64,000 nucleotides of DNA from Tubiluchus corallicola (taxonomy: Eukaryota > Priapulida > Priapulimorpha > Priapulimorphida > Tubiluchidae): NCBI GenBank assembly GCA_030141605.1, contig JAQGDQ010000137.1, forward strand, positions 124,001 through 188,000, given 5' to 3'. The notes under the pieces were generated by a model. The model was not told the origin of the DNA, did no database searches, and saw only the letters and a list, made by a program, of their open reading frames with translations. A program made the position numbers and the translations under genes. This document shows positions 37,516 to 47,330 of this stretch, in pieces (the first letter of the stretch is position 1; each line of letters starts with the position of its first letter).

Positions 37516-40500
37516 CGATTTTTAAATCCATTATCTATTAATGTATGACATTACACAATAAGATTTAATAAATTTCTTATTAAGCATTGCAGGACTGATG
37601 TGACAAGGCACTTCATCACTAACACTAGGCCTAGATAACACTAAGACGTTGGAATAATATCAATGTGTGCTAAAAAAAACTCTGCTACTAGTATAAATAA
37701 CCCCAAAAGAAATTTTAAAAATGAAATCTCTAAATATATAGAATAAATCAATTTCACTAGTTTGGCCACCCCTGTCAGGATTCATTACATTGCTGCTTAT
37801 GTCAGTTTCTATATTTCGCGTTACTTCATACAGACCACCATCACATCTTTCTTTCTATTCTTCTGTAACTTTTCTTTCCTACTCCTTTACTCCTCTTTTT
37901 TCTTTTTCTCAGTAAGCATTCAGATATCGACAAAAGTATTGTTTGCTGTCAAATAAGACATATACAGCAGTAAAAAGTGATGCGAAATAGGTAAAACTAT
38001 CTACAAGTGTCGTACAACTAAAATTTCATTTAAACCTTATGCATTGTGCAATAACGTTTTTTGCAAAAACCTTTTATATCAAAATTTTTATACCAAGTAA
38101 AACAGCTCGCAACAAGTCATTACTTCTTGAGCAACCTATAGGCCCTTTGGAGCTTGGCAGTTTGGGTAGATAATAAATATGTTATTACCAATTAATCAAA
38201 GCCTTTTGAAGTGCTATGCTGTAATGGTTGTTGTGGATGTATTTAATAAATGAAATGAAATTAAAAAATGAAATAATAATAAAGTGAAAACATTGAATGC
38301 CACCACAATGTGATATAAAAACCCAACATGAAGGAGTGTGTACATTAGGATACAGAGACAAACACTCTGCAAGACAATTAGTATACTATAACACTATTCA
38401 GATAACATAAATGCAAACAAAATAAATACTAATTGCCAAACAAATACTGACCAGAATGGTAGCATTTAAAATTATGGTAAAACAGATTGTAAAATATTAT
38501 AAAACACTAAAAAAGATATAAAACTGCATACAAAAAAGAGCATTGCGTAAGATGAGGTGAAATAACGACAGCCAACAAAAAATAACAGTAATGATGTAAA
38601 CAACAATTAAATTTATAACAAAACAGAATAAAGACTTTTCCAATAACCATCTTACATTATAAATAACATTACATTTCTTTCTAAAAACTACTTTTGTATA
38701 GCGAAAAGACAAAGTGTAAATGGTTCATTTTAACTGTACCTCAGACTGTCCTGATCCTGAACATTTACTATCACGTTTGCGCAACTGTGCTAAAAAATAA
38801 GGAGACGCTTCTTTGCAGCTGGAAGAGCTCAGCTGTTGAATGGGGGAATTATCACTGCAAACACTGATGCAATATTCCTAGAAAACAGAAGACAGTTTTG
38901 AATTAGAGCACTGTTTCCAGAGGTCACATATTCGTTCACAGTCCATAATCAGCATATACTCAGACTATAGGAAAATTGCAAATGCAAGTGTTTCTTGATA
39001 ATGCTGTGTAAGCTTCACTTTGCAGCGACCTTTGTTTTACTTGGCATAAATTTTTTTGAGATATCAAGTTTTTGCAAAAAAAGTTACTGCAGAATGCATT
39101 AGCTTAAAATGAAATTTTAATCGCTACACCTTCAGTTGTGATTAGGGAGGATGTAGCTGCCTACAATGCAAGTCTGGTTAAGAAAGCTGTTTTGCTGATA
39201 AAACTGGAAAAAAATTACACAGTCTGAACTCTGGATAGAAAAATCTACGTAAAAGCGACTCAGACTGTTCAGCGTCGTAGAATCAGAATCCTGAACGAGT
39301 TGAAAAACCTGGATTGTCAACAGTCATCGAGTGGTGCTACAGTGTATCATCAATCCAAACCCGCAAATCCATGTGTCCTTTAAGCATGTTACACGGAGCC
39401 AGTATTCTGCATCTCAGTGAGTAACAATGCTGTTATTATCTGCACTTCAGAGATCTTAATGCAAATGAATAAATTGTAGGCCTAATAATATTGGCCTATC
39501 AATGTAACTTAAAATTGGTTGGTGTTTATTATTATTTTTTATTGTTTATTCCTTTCACGAATAAGTTAATGCATTTGGTTATTTACAACACCTACTACAT
39601 GATTGTTTCTTGAACTTATGAAGTTAGTGTGTTTCGTTATCTGCAGTAACCAGTACTTGTTATTTTTTGAACTTGCAAAGTTAGCGTGTTTAGTTGCTTG
39701 CAATACCCAGTACAGGTAATTTTTTGAACTTGCAAAGTTAGTGTATTTAGTTATTTACAATACCCAGCACTGATTATTTTTTTTTTGAACTTGTGAATTT
39801 AGTGTGTTTAGTTACATGCAATACCAAGTACTGAGTGTTTTTTTAACTTGTGTCACAGTTGTTCTTGACACGTGATATTTTGATACCTCAGTTTTAGTTT
39901 GCGACACACTTGGCCTAGAGCACAGTAGTAGTGCTGGGAGAATTTTTTTCAGCGTGTGCATTACTTAATTTGGTAGGACCCGGTTGTTAGGTTCTGATGT
40001 ACAGCACATACTTTGATACAAAATGTTTTACCTTGGTTATCGACATTTTCAAGCTGCCTTTTTACAGTGTTATTTTTAAATGTGCATTAATTTTGTCAAA
40101 TTGTGTTGTACAATATTAATTTATGTTTAATTTGGTATGTATCATTGGTATACGTCACGTCTTTGGCATAGGGTGATTTACTAATCTGTTACCTCAAGAT
40201 TGGTGGTAATCCTCTTACTTTAAATTCGCACTTTGCAAAATTATTTCAAATTATAAATCAGTATGGGTATTATCATATTTTGCTTTTTTCTTTTTTTAAT
40301 AAACACTTTGTTCATTATTTGCCCTTGTTATGGCTTGAAATTGAGGTCACTGCAATATTTTAATAATTATATAGTTTGTGACTGCATTTTCTGCTGTGCC
40401 TTGGTATGAATACAAAGCGTCTTAGTTGTGTCTTGCTAAGAATCTTGCTTATAACCTTTGTACATTTCAATGTGACCACTTTTGCGTAAATGTTAAGCAA

Positions 40501-43500
40501 TATCCAGGAGTCTGGTGGTTATAGGTAATTGAAAATATTAGCTAAACGCCTGTACCATTAACACTGCATAAGGCAACTATTGGTTTATTTGCATATGCAA
40601 AACATTTTAGAACACCATCATACATACAACACATGTCCACAGTCTTAACTTTGAATTCATGTGGTTTGAAATGAATCTTACAAACTTAATTTTATACATG
40701 TGTTACCTTTCTCCTACTCAAGATGCTCTTACCGAGGATGAGCTTATAAATCAGTTACAATTGTCTCATTATATGCTAATTAGCAGCTTGTCAAATGTTC
40801 GCTACGGATTAATGCCAAGTGTGCAGTATGGTACCCTCCTGATGGGGAAAATCGTTTTGGTTCCAAATTATATGCATTTACTATTCTGAATCAACTTTTG
40901 CAGTTAATAACACATCCTACCCACATTTCTGATGTGTCTAGCTCTTTGACTGAGCATATTTTAACTGATGGTACCGGATTAATAACAGGGAGTGGTGTTA
41001 TGTCACCTATATATACAGCTGATCATAGCTCAATTTGTGGTAAAATGCTTATAAATATTCCAATTGTAGTTTCCTACCAAAGAAAAATTTTCTATTCTAA
41101 TAGAGCAGATTGGTGTGGTTTAAATCAAGCTATTCACGCTACTGATTGGAATTTAGCTTTTTGCAAATGAAACTGCTGAATCTGTTTGTGCTAATTTTAT
41201 TACTAACTTGTCAAATTTGATTGAAGACTATGTGTCACATAGAACCCTAACCATTCAAACTGGGACAAGTTGTGGATGAACAACTACATCAGAAAATTAA
41301 GAAAAGCTAAAGAAAAATCTCATAAATACTACAAACTGCATCAAACTGCTGAATCTTGGGAGAAATGTAAGAATACATATAATAATTCTTTAAAAAAGGC
41401 AAATGTGATTATATGAAGAAACTAAATTCTAAATTACTCAATCCACAAACCTGCCCCAAGGTCTGGTGAAACAGTGTCAAATCATTTTATAAAAGCAAAC
41501 ATGACTTTGTTATTCCACCACTTAAGTTAACAACTGTGTTATGGCTGATACCAAGCTCAAATGTAGTACATTTAACAAATATTTAACTGCAATAATGCCG
41601 TACTTCCTCCTTTCTCTTTGGTCACTGATAGTGTTTTGTCAACTGTTGACCTGTCTGAGCATATAGTTAGTAATTTCTTGAAATGTGTAAAACTCGGTAG
41701 ATCAACAGGGCCCGATTGCATAAATAATATTCTTTTGAAACAATGTTCTCAGTCGTTTCTGTGCCTTTAACGTTATTATTTAAAATGTCTGTTAACAGTG
41801 GAATTTTCCCGACAGTATGGAAAACAGCTAATGTTACTCCTATATTTAAAAAAAGTGATAGAGAACTTACTAATTATCGGCCAATTTCTCTACATTTCTG
41901 TGTTTCTAAACTCTTTGAGTGGACTGTGTATAAAGAACTTAACAGTTATCTTGTTATTGACAATAATCTGTTGAATGAGTGTAATTCTGGTTTCAAGCCA
42001 GAAGATAGTACAATCAATCAATTGGTATCTATTGTCCACAAAATATACTCTGATCTAGATGCTGGATATGAGGTACGGGCAGTTTTTCTCCATGTAAGTA
42101 AAGCTTTTGACAAGGTTTGGCACAAAGGTCTCATATTCAAATTATCCCAGCTTGGCATCAGTGGTCCCTTATTACGTTGGTTAGCTTCTTATTTATTTGG
42201 TCGTAGTCAACAAGTAGTTATGGAAGGTGCCTCATCAGATTCTTTGTCACTGGCTGCTAGGCAGCCTCAGGGCTCTATTCTAGGTTCTCTTTTGTTTCTT
42301 GTCTACGTAAATGACATTACTCATAATATACAGTGTGACATACATCTTTTCATAATGGATACAGTTACAGACCCAGTAGTTTCTGCAATGCATCTAAATT
42401 TCGACCTAGAGACCTTGCAGCACTGGGCTAATAGATGGTGTGTTACCTCTAATCCACAGAAAACTGAAGTAATGTGCTCTTCTCTCGTAAAATCCAGCAA
42501 CGTCATCATATGCCAATTTATCTTAATAATATAGCTTTAAAACATGTTAGTAGTCATAAGCACCTAGAGATGTATTCTACATTCTATATTTCCATTTATG
42601 TACCTTTTATAAAATTGTGAATCACTTAGCTCTCCAGTACTTTTTTAATGTTTTGCCTTCTCGTGTAAGGTATATTACATTGTATCCAATCCGTAATAAT
42701 GAAAACTTTTCTAATTGCACCTGCCACTCAACTGCTTTTGCTAATTCTTTTTTTTGCCTCAGTTAAGTGCTGGAATATATTTCCACTTGATGTCAGTAAT
42801 TCTAACACGTTAAACATCTTTAAATCTCGACTACAGAATCACATGCGTTTTAATAGGTGGCTTACTTACTTTTCAAGTGGTACTCAAAATTCATCTATAC
42901 ACCATATTAAAATGAGAGTTGGTTTTTGTCAACTTAATTATGATTCAATCCTCAGAAAATGAAAAAATCCCAATGGGTAGCTGGTATCACCTAATTGTCA
43001 ATGTGGTTCTGCTTATGAAACAGTAGGTCATTACTTAATTAGGCTAGACATGACTTATTTACAAATCTCTGCACTCTTTTTTTCAGCTTTTAACATCAAT
43101 GTTTACAGTCTTGCAACAAATAAACTTGCACGTTTGTTGCTGCATGAGAACCATAACCTAGATAATTCTGTGAACACTCAAATTTTTGTCTTTGTGCAGT
43201 CTTTTATTTCAAACACTAAGTGCTTTAATAGTATTAACTTTGTTACTCTTGTTACATAGTAATGTTTATATTTATTGCAACATTTTTTGTACATTGTGGT
43301 CACCACTATTCTGCATCTGTATAGCGTTTGCTCCCACGAGGGTAGAACATATCTCAGTTGTAAAACTGTCCGCTTCAAACCTAGCATATATTACATTTTC
43401 AATAAATTATATTTAAACCAAAGAATTAGTATACTTCCACAATTTGGCACCCTAGGCTACTGCCTAGTTTGCTTTAATGGTAGAGCCGGCCCTGCTTAAC

Positions 43501-44499
43501 TTAGTTTTTCTCCTTTAGCGTGTGGCACCGGTCTTATTTGAAAGTGCGCTTTTGTTGTCGAGGTACAGAAACCAGATGTTAATTGATCACATACAGATAA
43601 CTGGTTACTAGCAGACTACTGAAAATACATGCGAAATACAGTGCTATCAGATTACCTTTTGACTTTCAGACTACTATATGCGATGTGCATTTCTTAATAG
43701 CTTTGTTGTAAAAGCAGCTTCATGGTTATATATTAGTAAAAAACAAGTCTTTCATACCTAGTTAAAGTTCCAGAAGTAGAATTACATTATTTGACCTTAC
43801 CTGTACCCTAGAGTACACATTGTTACACACACTAACACCTGCATACAAAAAGTAAAAAACAATTAAGTAAGAACAGAAGAATTTTCATCTTACCCCAATT
43901 ATCTGCTCACTGTTTTTCTCTAGGCATCTGAAACACAACAAAACAACATTTTCACTGACTCATAAATGATATATAAATGTTTTTTTACGAATAAATTTAA
44001 AATATTCATTAACATGCAAGCTGTGTAAGTTCACGTTTGGGATATTTACAAAAAAATGCTAACAACATCCGCAAAACGTCTTGTGATATAATCAGCTTTA
44101 TTAAACTAACATGTCAACAGGCAAACAAACAAACCAACTGACCAACCAATCAATTAAAGGTTTATCTGTAATTAAAATAACAAAGATTTTCACTACCTGG
44201 ACATGTGTAGCTTATTAACTAACTTTTATACGTTTGTTTTTTTATATATATTGAAATATACAGCACTTGTTTTCTTGTGAGATGCATTTGCACGATGTAG
44301 GGGCTAGTGCCCATCTAACTAGCAAATGGTGAGGAGAAGGAAAAGGAAAAAGACGGTGAGGAGGAGACAGTGGAATAATAATCTAATGACAGAGCAAAAT
44401 ACAACACATTCAATAACAACCAGAAGTCACTCAAATTAACTACATTTACCTCTTCAGAGCAGATGCAAAATCATTTGCAATGTTGTCTAAAGGTGGCAT
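25752..44499 (-). CDS. ZWILCH: Kinetochore protein Zwilch (RZZ complex)
   Basis: Sixteen coding exons, high to low: 44450-44499, 43894-43927, 38740-38877, 37236-37435, 36556-36740, 35804-35886, 33713-33850, 33552-33623, 32487-32580, 31763-31918, 30627-30706, 30033-30189, 29548-29713, 28289-28381, 27597-27712, 25752-25858. Total 1869 bases, 622 residues (human about 590). Matches to human Zwilch seen by eye: IPPLWVICDGKD (human LPPLWVRCDSSD), QRSDMDFTDQLWEIL, FVHDSYSGE, AGTVPLELLAEMGIQKLRMD, FLFPVPTTEVIAHCY. With ROD and ZW10 it forms the RZZ complex, which recruits Mad1/Mad2 and dynein-Spindly to unattached kinetochores. The chosen ATG lies 9 bases into exon 2 (44450-44507); MPPLDNIANDFASALKRCL aligns with the human start. 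A 5' UTR exon ending at 47227 is likely. Introns are rich in transposons. Head-to-head with RPL4. Confidence 0.93.
28243..28306 (-). repeat. Duplicated exon end and splice donor in ZWILCH
   Basis: The 20 bases at 28287-28306, which include the end of a coding exon and its donor, recur at 28243-28262, 44 bases downstream in transcription. Both copies read GTTACAG followed by GT (GTAGGC used, GTGAGA duplicate). Use of the second donor would add 44 bases with an immediate in-frame TAG. Confidence 0.8.
28899..28960 (+). repeat. CTGCTG/CAGCAG repeat, copy 2
   Basis: GGCTCTGCCGCTATTAACAA then GTGGCTCAGCAGTTGC and TTTATCCACAAGTAA, as at 24242-24302. It lies in the ZWILCH intron between 28382 and 29547. 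Confidence 0.65.
29249..29306 (+). repeat. CTGCTG/CAGCAG repeat, copy 3
   Basis: GGCTCTGCTGCTATTAACAA then TTGGCTCAGCAGTTGC. The block at about 29165-29235 just before it resembles 23055-23110 next to the protease pseudogene (GTGGCA-AGCCTTGA ... CAACA-AG-C-ATGTATTAA), so both belong to a scattered family. Confidence 0.6.
29393..29439 (-). mobile_element. hAT terminal fragment
   Basis: On the minus strand: CTATGGTCGACTCC, then GCAAACTAGGCAGTTGCCTA and GGATGCC. It matches the hAT end at 43437-43494 over the CTAGGCAG..GCCTAGG core; the CAGGGCCGG terminus has mutated. Confidence 0.5.
31395..31525. repeat. Dispersed repeat B, copy 2
   Basis: Same-strand counterpart of 11200-11330, inside the ZWILCH intron 30707-31762. 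Confidence 0.5.
34138..34790 (+). mobile_element. LINE 3' fragment (reverse transcriptase tail) with GAT-repeat end
   Basis: Opposite in strand to ZWILCH, in its intron 33851-35803. The frame 34138-34485 gives NRKQQAMHAFLQHINVLTNK, LNTKLQLFNEHIISVFMYNS and VFHRNLPRKVLKIR, the connection region after the reverse transcriptase of APE-type LINEs. After a frame change, RRLRWLGHV and WNDLLNSNDTMSTTDEMRL follow, then (GAT)n at 34767-34790, the usual tail of this class. It is 5'-truncated and frame-broken, a dead copy. Confidence 0.8.
36000..36079 (-). repeat. tRNA-like sequence (degraded tRNA or SINE head)
   Basis: On the minus strand, seven perfect acceptor-stem pairs (GGAATAC/GTATTCC), a five-pair anticodon stem TCTGC/GCAGA around the loop TTTGTGT, an A-box-like TGGCTTAGTGGTCTAAG and a B-box GGTTCAAGTC. 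Five extra bases separate the T arm from the acceptor stem and the T stem relies on wobbles, so it is unlikely to be a functional tRNA. The loop would place TGT (Thr) in the anticodon. Confidence 0.6.
36911..36988. repeat. Tandem repeat, about 38 bp x 2
   Basis: Units of the form ACAACTGCAAC-TGAAATCCTTGA followed by ATA-AC-ATA, in a ZWILCH intron. Confidence 0.7.
37479..37514. repeat. (AAT)n microsatellite
   Basis: About twelve AAT units in the ZWILCH intron between 37436 and 38739. Confidence 0.9.
39560..39850. repeat. Tandem repeat, about 65 bp x 4
   Basis: Four imperfect units, each with TTTTTTGAACTTG, AAGTTAGTGTGTTTAGTTA and CAATACCCAGTACTG. They lie in a ZWILCH intron about 1 kb upstream of the LINE coding remnants on the same strand, so they could be part of that element's 5' region. 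Confidence 0.75.
40650..43260 (+). mobile_element. Decayed LINE with endonuclease and reverse transcriptase remnants
   Basis: A non-LTR retrotransposon of the APE class, antisense to ZWILCH in its intron 38878-43893. 40898-41170 resembles the end of the endonuclease and linker (LITHPTHISDVSSSLTEH, SPIYTADHSSIC, YSNRADWCGLNQAIHATDW). 41743-42534 is a 263-codon reverse transcriptase frame: WKTANVTPIFKKSDRELTNY, NYRPISL, KAFDKVWHKGL, QPQGSILGSLLFLVYVNDI. The motif A aspartate is His (FLHVSKAFD) and the motif C FADD is lost (LFIMDTV), so it is catalytically dead. 42699-43250 carries a C-terminal part (LDVSNSNTLNIFKSRL, HHIKMRVGF, a Cys-His cluster). Several stops and frameshifts separate these pieces. 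Confidence 0.88.
43437..43494 (-). mobile_element. hAT terminal fragment
   Basis: On the minus strand: CAGGGCCGGCTCTACCATTA, then CTAGGCAGTAGCCTAGGG. This is a classic hAT terminal inverted repeat with its subterminal palindrome. No partner end was found nearby; related to 29393-29439. Confidence 0.65.
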
Positions 44500-45383
44500 T
44501 TCATTGGCTGAAACAAAAATTAATTTTATTAATTCAATGGAAAGCAAGAACATCCAAAAACAACAACAGACACCTGTTCAAATGCATTGCACAAGAGGTT
44601 CGAGGCACAAGAACCCTACAGTGTGTTAACAAGGGAAAACAAAGAAATGCTAAAATGGAAATATTCCAGTAGGTTTTTCCTTTTCTTCCTGCAGCCACTT
44701 TGTAAAAGAAACCACTTAAAGCAATGTTAGATACTGAGTTTAAATCACGTCTCGCTCAGCAAATATAACTTGATCATATGCCTTTTCTTTCTGTTTAAGA
44801 TGCTTTCAAATAAGAATTTTACCACTGTTTCATTACAATTACTGGTAGAACGTTGCTAACTGGGTCATTGAAATTCAGTTTGATTAAATTTTATTGCACA
44901 AATACAATAATGTACCATAGCAAAAAAATACAATTACAAAAATACAAAAAAACAAGTACAAGAACAAATACAATTATGCAATGTTGCAAAAACATGAGTT
45001 TGTACAAGTTATTTATTTACTTAAATAGTCTACTTAGATCTAATAACATTTCTCTAACAGCACCAAAGAATTTTCGCTTAGGCCAAAACTCTTCACCTGT
45101 CTAAATAAATGATCATTTCTTTCCACTTCAATAATTTTTTACAGAAATAAATCTCAGCAACTCCTTCTGCAATGTCATCAAAGTAGTGGAGCCATGTTTC
45201 CTTAGGATTGAAAGTGATGCTCCATTGTTCATCATATTTTTAACATTTCTCTCAGATGTCTGTATGAACTAGCTAACAATGATACACCATCAGCATACAC
45301 AACTGTACCAACAAAAATTGATACCAAATGTAATGTGATAACCAAACCCAGCCATTACGTTACTGACAAATAAGATCATCGAT

Positions 45384-46136
45384 ATTATATACAGTGGCGG
45401 ATTATGATTTTATGGGCCTTAGGCTTGAGCTTGGAACGGGCCTTTTAAATGTTGCTACACTGCTGAGCTGACGTGTTTTTGTGGAGCTCTCGTCGTTTGT
45501 AAGTTTGTTTAATTTTATGAGTTTTTGCCCACCGATTGTGATAAAAATTATATCTTCTTGATCCTTGAGTTGTGGACTAGGACTATATAAACACGATTAC
45601 AGCTTGGTGAGTTTCTGGGTTAGATGTCAACTAAAATAAGCCAATCAGAAACTCAAAAAGTAACTTTTGTTTCTTACTAATTTGCAGTGGGGAACGATCA
45701 TTCTCTGCTCTGAAAAGGATAAAAACTTATTTACGGTCATCTCTAAAGGATGACAAATTAAACAATTTATCACTGATGCATATTGAGTCAGATATGTTGA
45801 AAAAAATGGACTTTTCAGAAATTATAACTGACTTTGCCCCCAGAAAAATTCGGAAACTGAAATTTTGAACTTAAACTTAAACTGTGTAAACGTGAATTGT
45901 GTAAACTTAAATTGTGTAAACTTGATTTGTGCAACCCGATTTGAAATATAGTGACTGACTTTTGAAAAAAAAAGTTTTTTCTATATTTTATTTTGGCGGG
46001 CCCCTTGCTCTTTTGTCAATTTATTTTTTTTACAAAAAAAATTTTTTTTTCGTTTTATTTTACCGGGCCCCTTTTGATCCCGGGCCTTAGGCTTCAGCCT
46101 ATTCAGCCTATAGGGCTATCCGCTACAGATTATATA
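45384..46136 (+). mobile_element. hAT transposon, internally deleted, with perfect 8-bp target duplication
   Basis: The element proper is 45392-46128 (737 bp). The flanks 45384-45391 and 46129-46136 are both ATTATATA, the 8-bp duplication diagnostic of hAT. Ends are CAGTGGCGGAT and, inverted, CTGTAGCGGAT; GGGCCTTAGGCTT occurs near both ends. Inside, about 45690-45868 encodes the transposase dimerisation region: GERSFSALKRIKTYLRSSLK, DKLNNLSLMHIESDM. The rest of the transposase is missing, so it is non-autonomous. It lies in the first ZWILCH intron. The perfect duplication suggests relatively recent insertion. Confidence 0.92.
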
Positions 46137-46506
46137 GCATACAGTACAAGAGGTAAAACTCCACCCTGCCTATCTCCAGATCTAATAGGAAATTCATCAC
46201 TGTAATTATTAGACCACCTAATCGAGGCAGAAAATTTAATATACGAGTTTGATCATTTGTTTGTTTTTAATAGTATATGTTTGCTTGTAGTTGTATTAAG
46301 CTACCATGCCTAGCTGACCAACCCCTGCTAACCAGCCGTGAACTTCTTGGAGTAAATTGCAACCCTGCAATCTTCCATTGTACAGCAACGCTGTACAACT
46401 AGTGTTCGGTGCTATCAAGACGACGATGCGAATGATTACTATACTAATTAGTTAGCTAAATTATCTATGTAATTCAAATTATACCAAAAATGTTAATTAT
46501 TGTTAC

Positions 46507-46748
46507 TACTAACACTGAAAATAACCTTTGGCACAAAGCTTTTATGAATTAACTTTATATGTATGTACTGTATTGTGTTTTGTTAATGTACATTATATTC
46601 ATGTATTTGAACAATAAATTAAATAGTAACACTGAAAATAAACCTTTTGCACAAAGCTTTTATGAATTAACTTTATATGTATGTACTGTATTGTGTTTTG
46701 CCAATGTACATTATATTCATGTATTTGAGCAAATTGAAAATTAAATAG
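46507..46748. repeat. Tandem duplication, about 120 bp x 2
   Basis: 46507-46626 and 46627-46748 are nearly identical (AACACTGAAAATAA, GCACAAAGCTTTTATGAATT, ATGTATGTACTGTATTGTGT, AATTAAATAGTA), differing at a few positions and by small indels. It lies 500-700 bp from the RPL4/ZWILCH promoter region, inside ZWILCH intron 1. Confidence 0.9.
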
Positions 46749-47214
46749 TACGTATCACATCGAGATAAAAACTTAACTTATACTAAGTTATAGCAATTTA
46801 AATAAGTGATAACCATTGAAATACTCTACGGATTTTAGATTTAAGTGGAAAAACTAAATACAGATTTATATTTTATTAATAAGTAAATGTGCTTAACCTT
46901 TCTACTTAAACCTAGAACCTTTAAACTACCACAAAGTTTTAATTTCGTACAAATTTACCGCTAAAAACCTAGACAAGCGTAGAAATGAATGTTCACCGTA
47001 CAACACCCAATAACGTTGTGGAAAGATAAAAAATAGTTATCAATATTAAGATAAGACATTTCATCAAAACTTAAATTTTAGAAAATATTACTCAATAAAA
47101 GCTTTTTCGTAAATGCTTGCAATAAAATTTTATTTTTTACTGCATAAAAATTGCTTCTTTCCATTAATCTAATACCTAAGATGACGAATCAACGGTTGAA
47201 TTTACATGCGAAGT

Positions 47215-47330
47215 AATATAACTGACCTGCCAAGTAAATCCTCCTTTTCGTGTTATAGTTGGGTTACGAGGAAGACTGGATTTCTAATAGAACATTTCAA
47301 GACAGTTTATGTAGAAATGGTATATTGCAT
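47215..47330. promoter_or_regulatory. Shared ZWILCH/RPL4 promoter and first exons (tentative)
   Basis: On the minus strand GGCAG/GTCAGT gives a good splice donor at 47227/47226, a likely end of the ZWILCH 5' UTR exon. On the plus strand CTCCTTTTCG at about 47241 resembles a 5' TOP start of ribosomal protein mRNAs. An ATG at 47317-47319 is followed directly by GT, so exon 1 of RPL4 would carry only the start codon; joined to exon 2 it gives MASALARPL, close to human MACARPL. A competing ATG/GT pair exists at 48014-48018. Transcription start sites are not proven. Confidence 0.45.
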
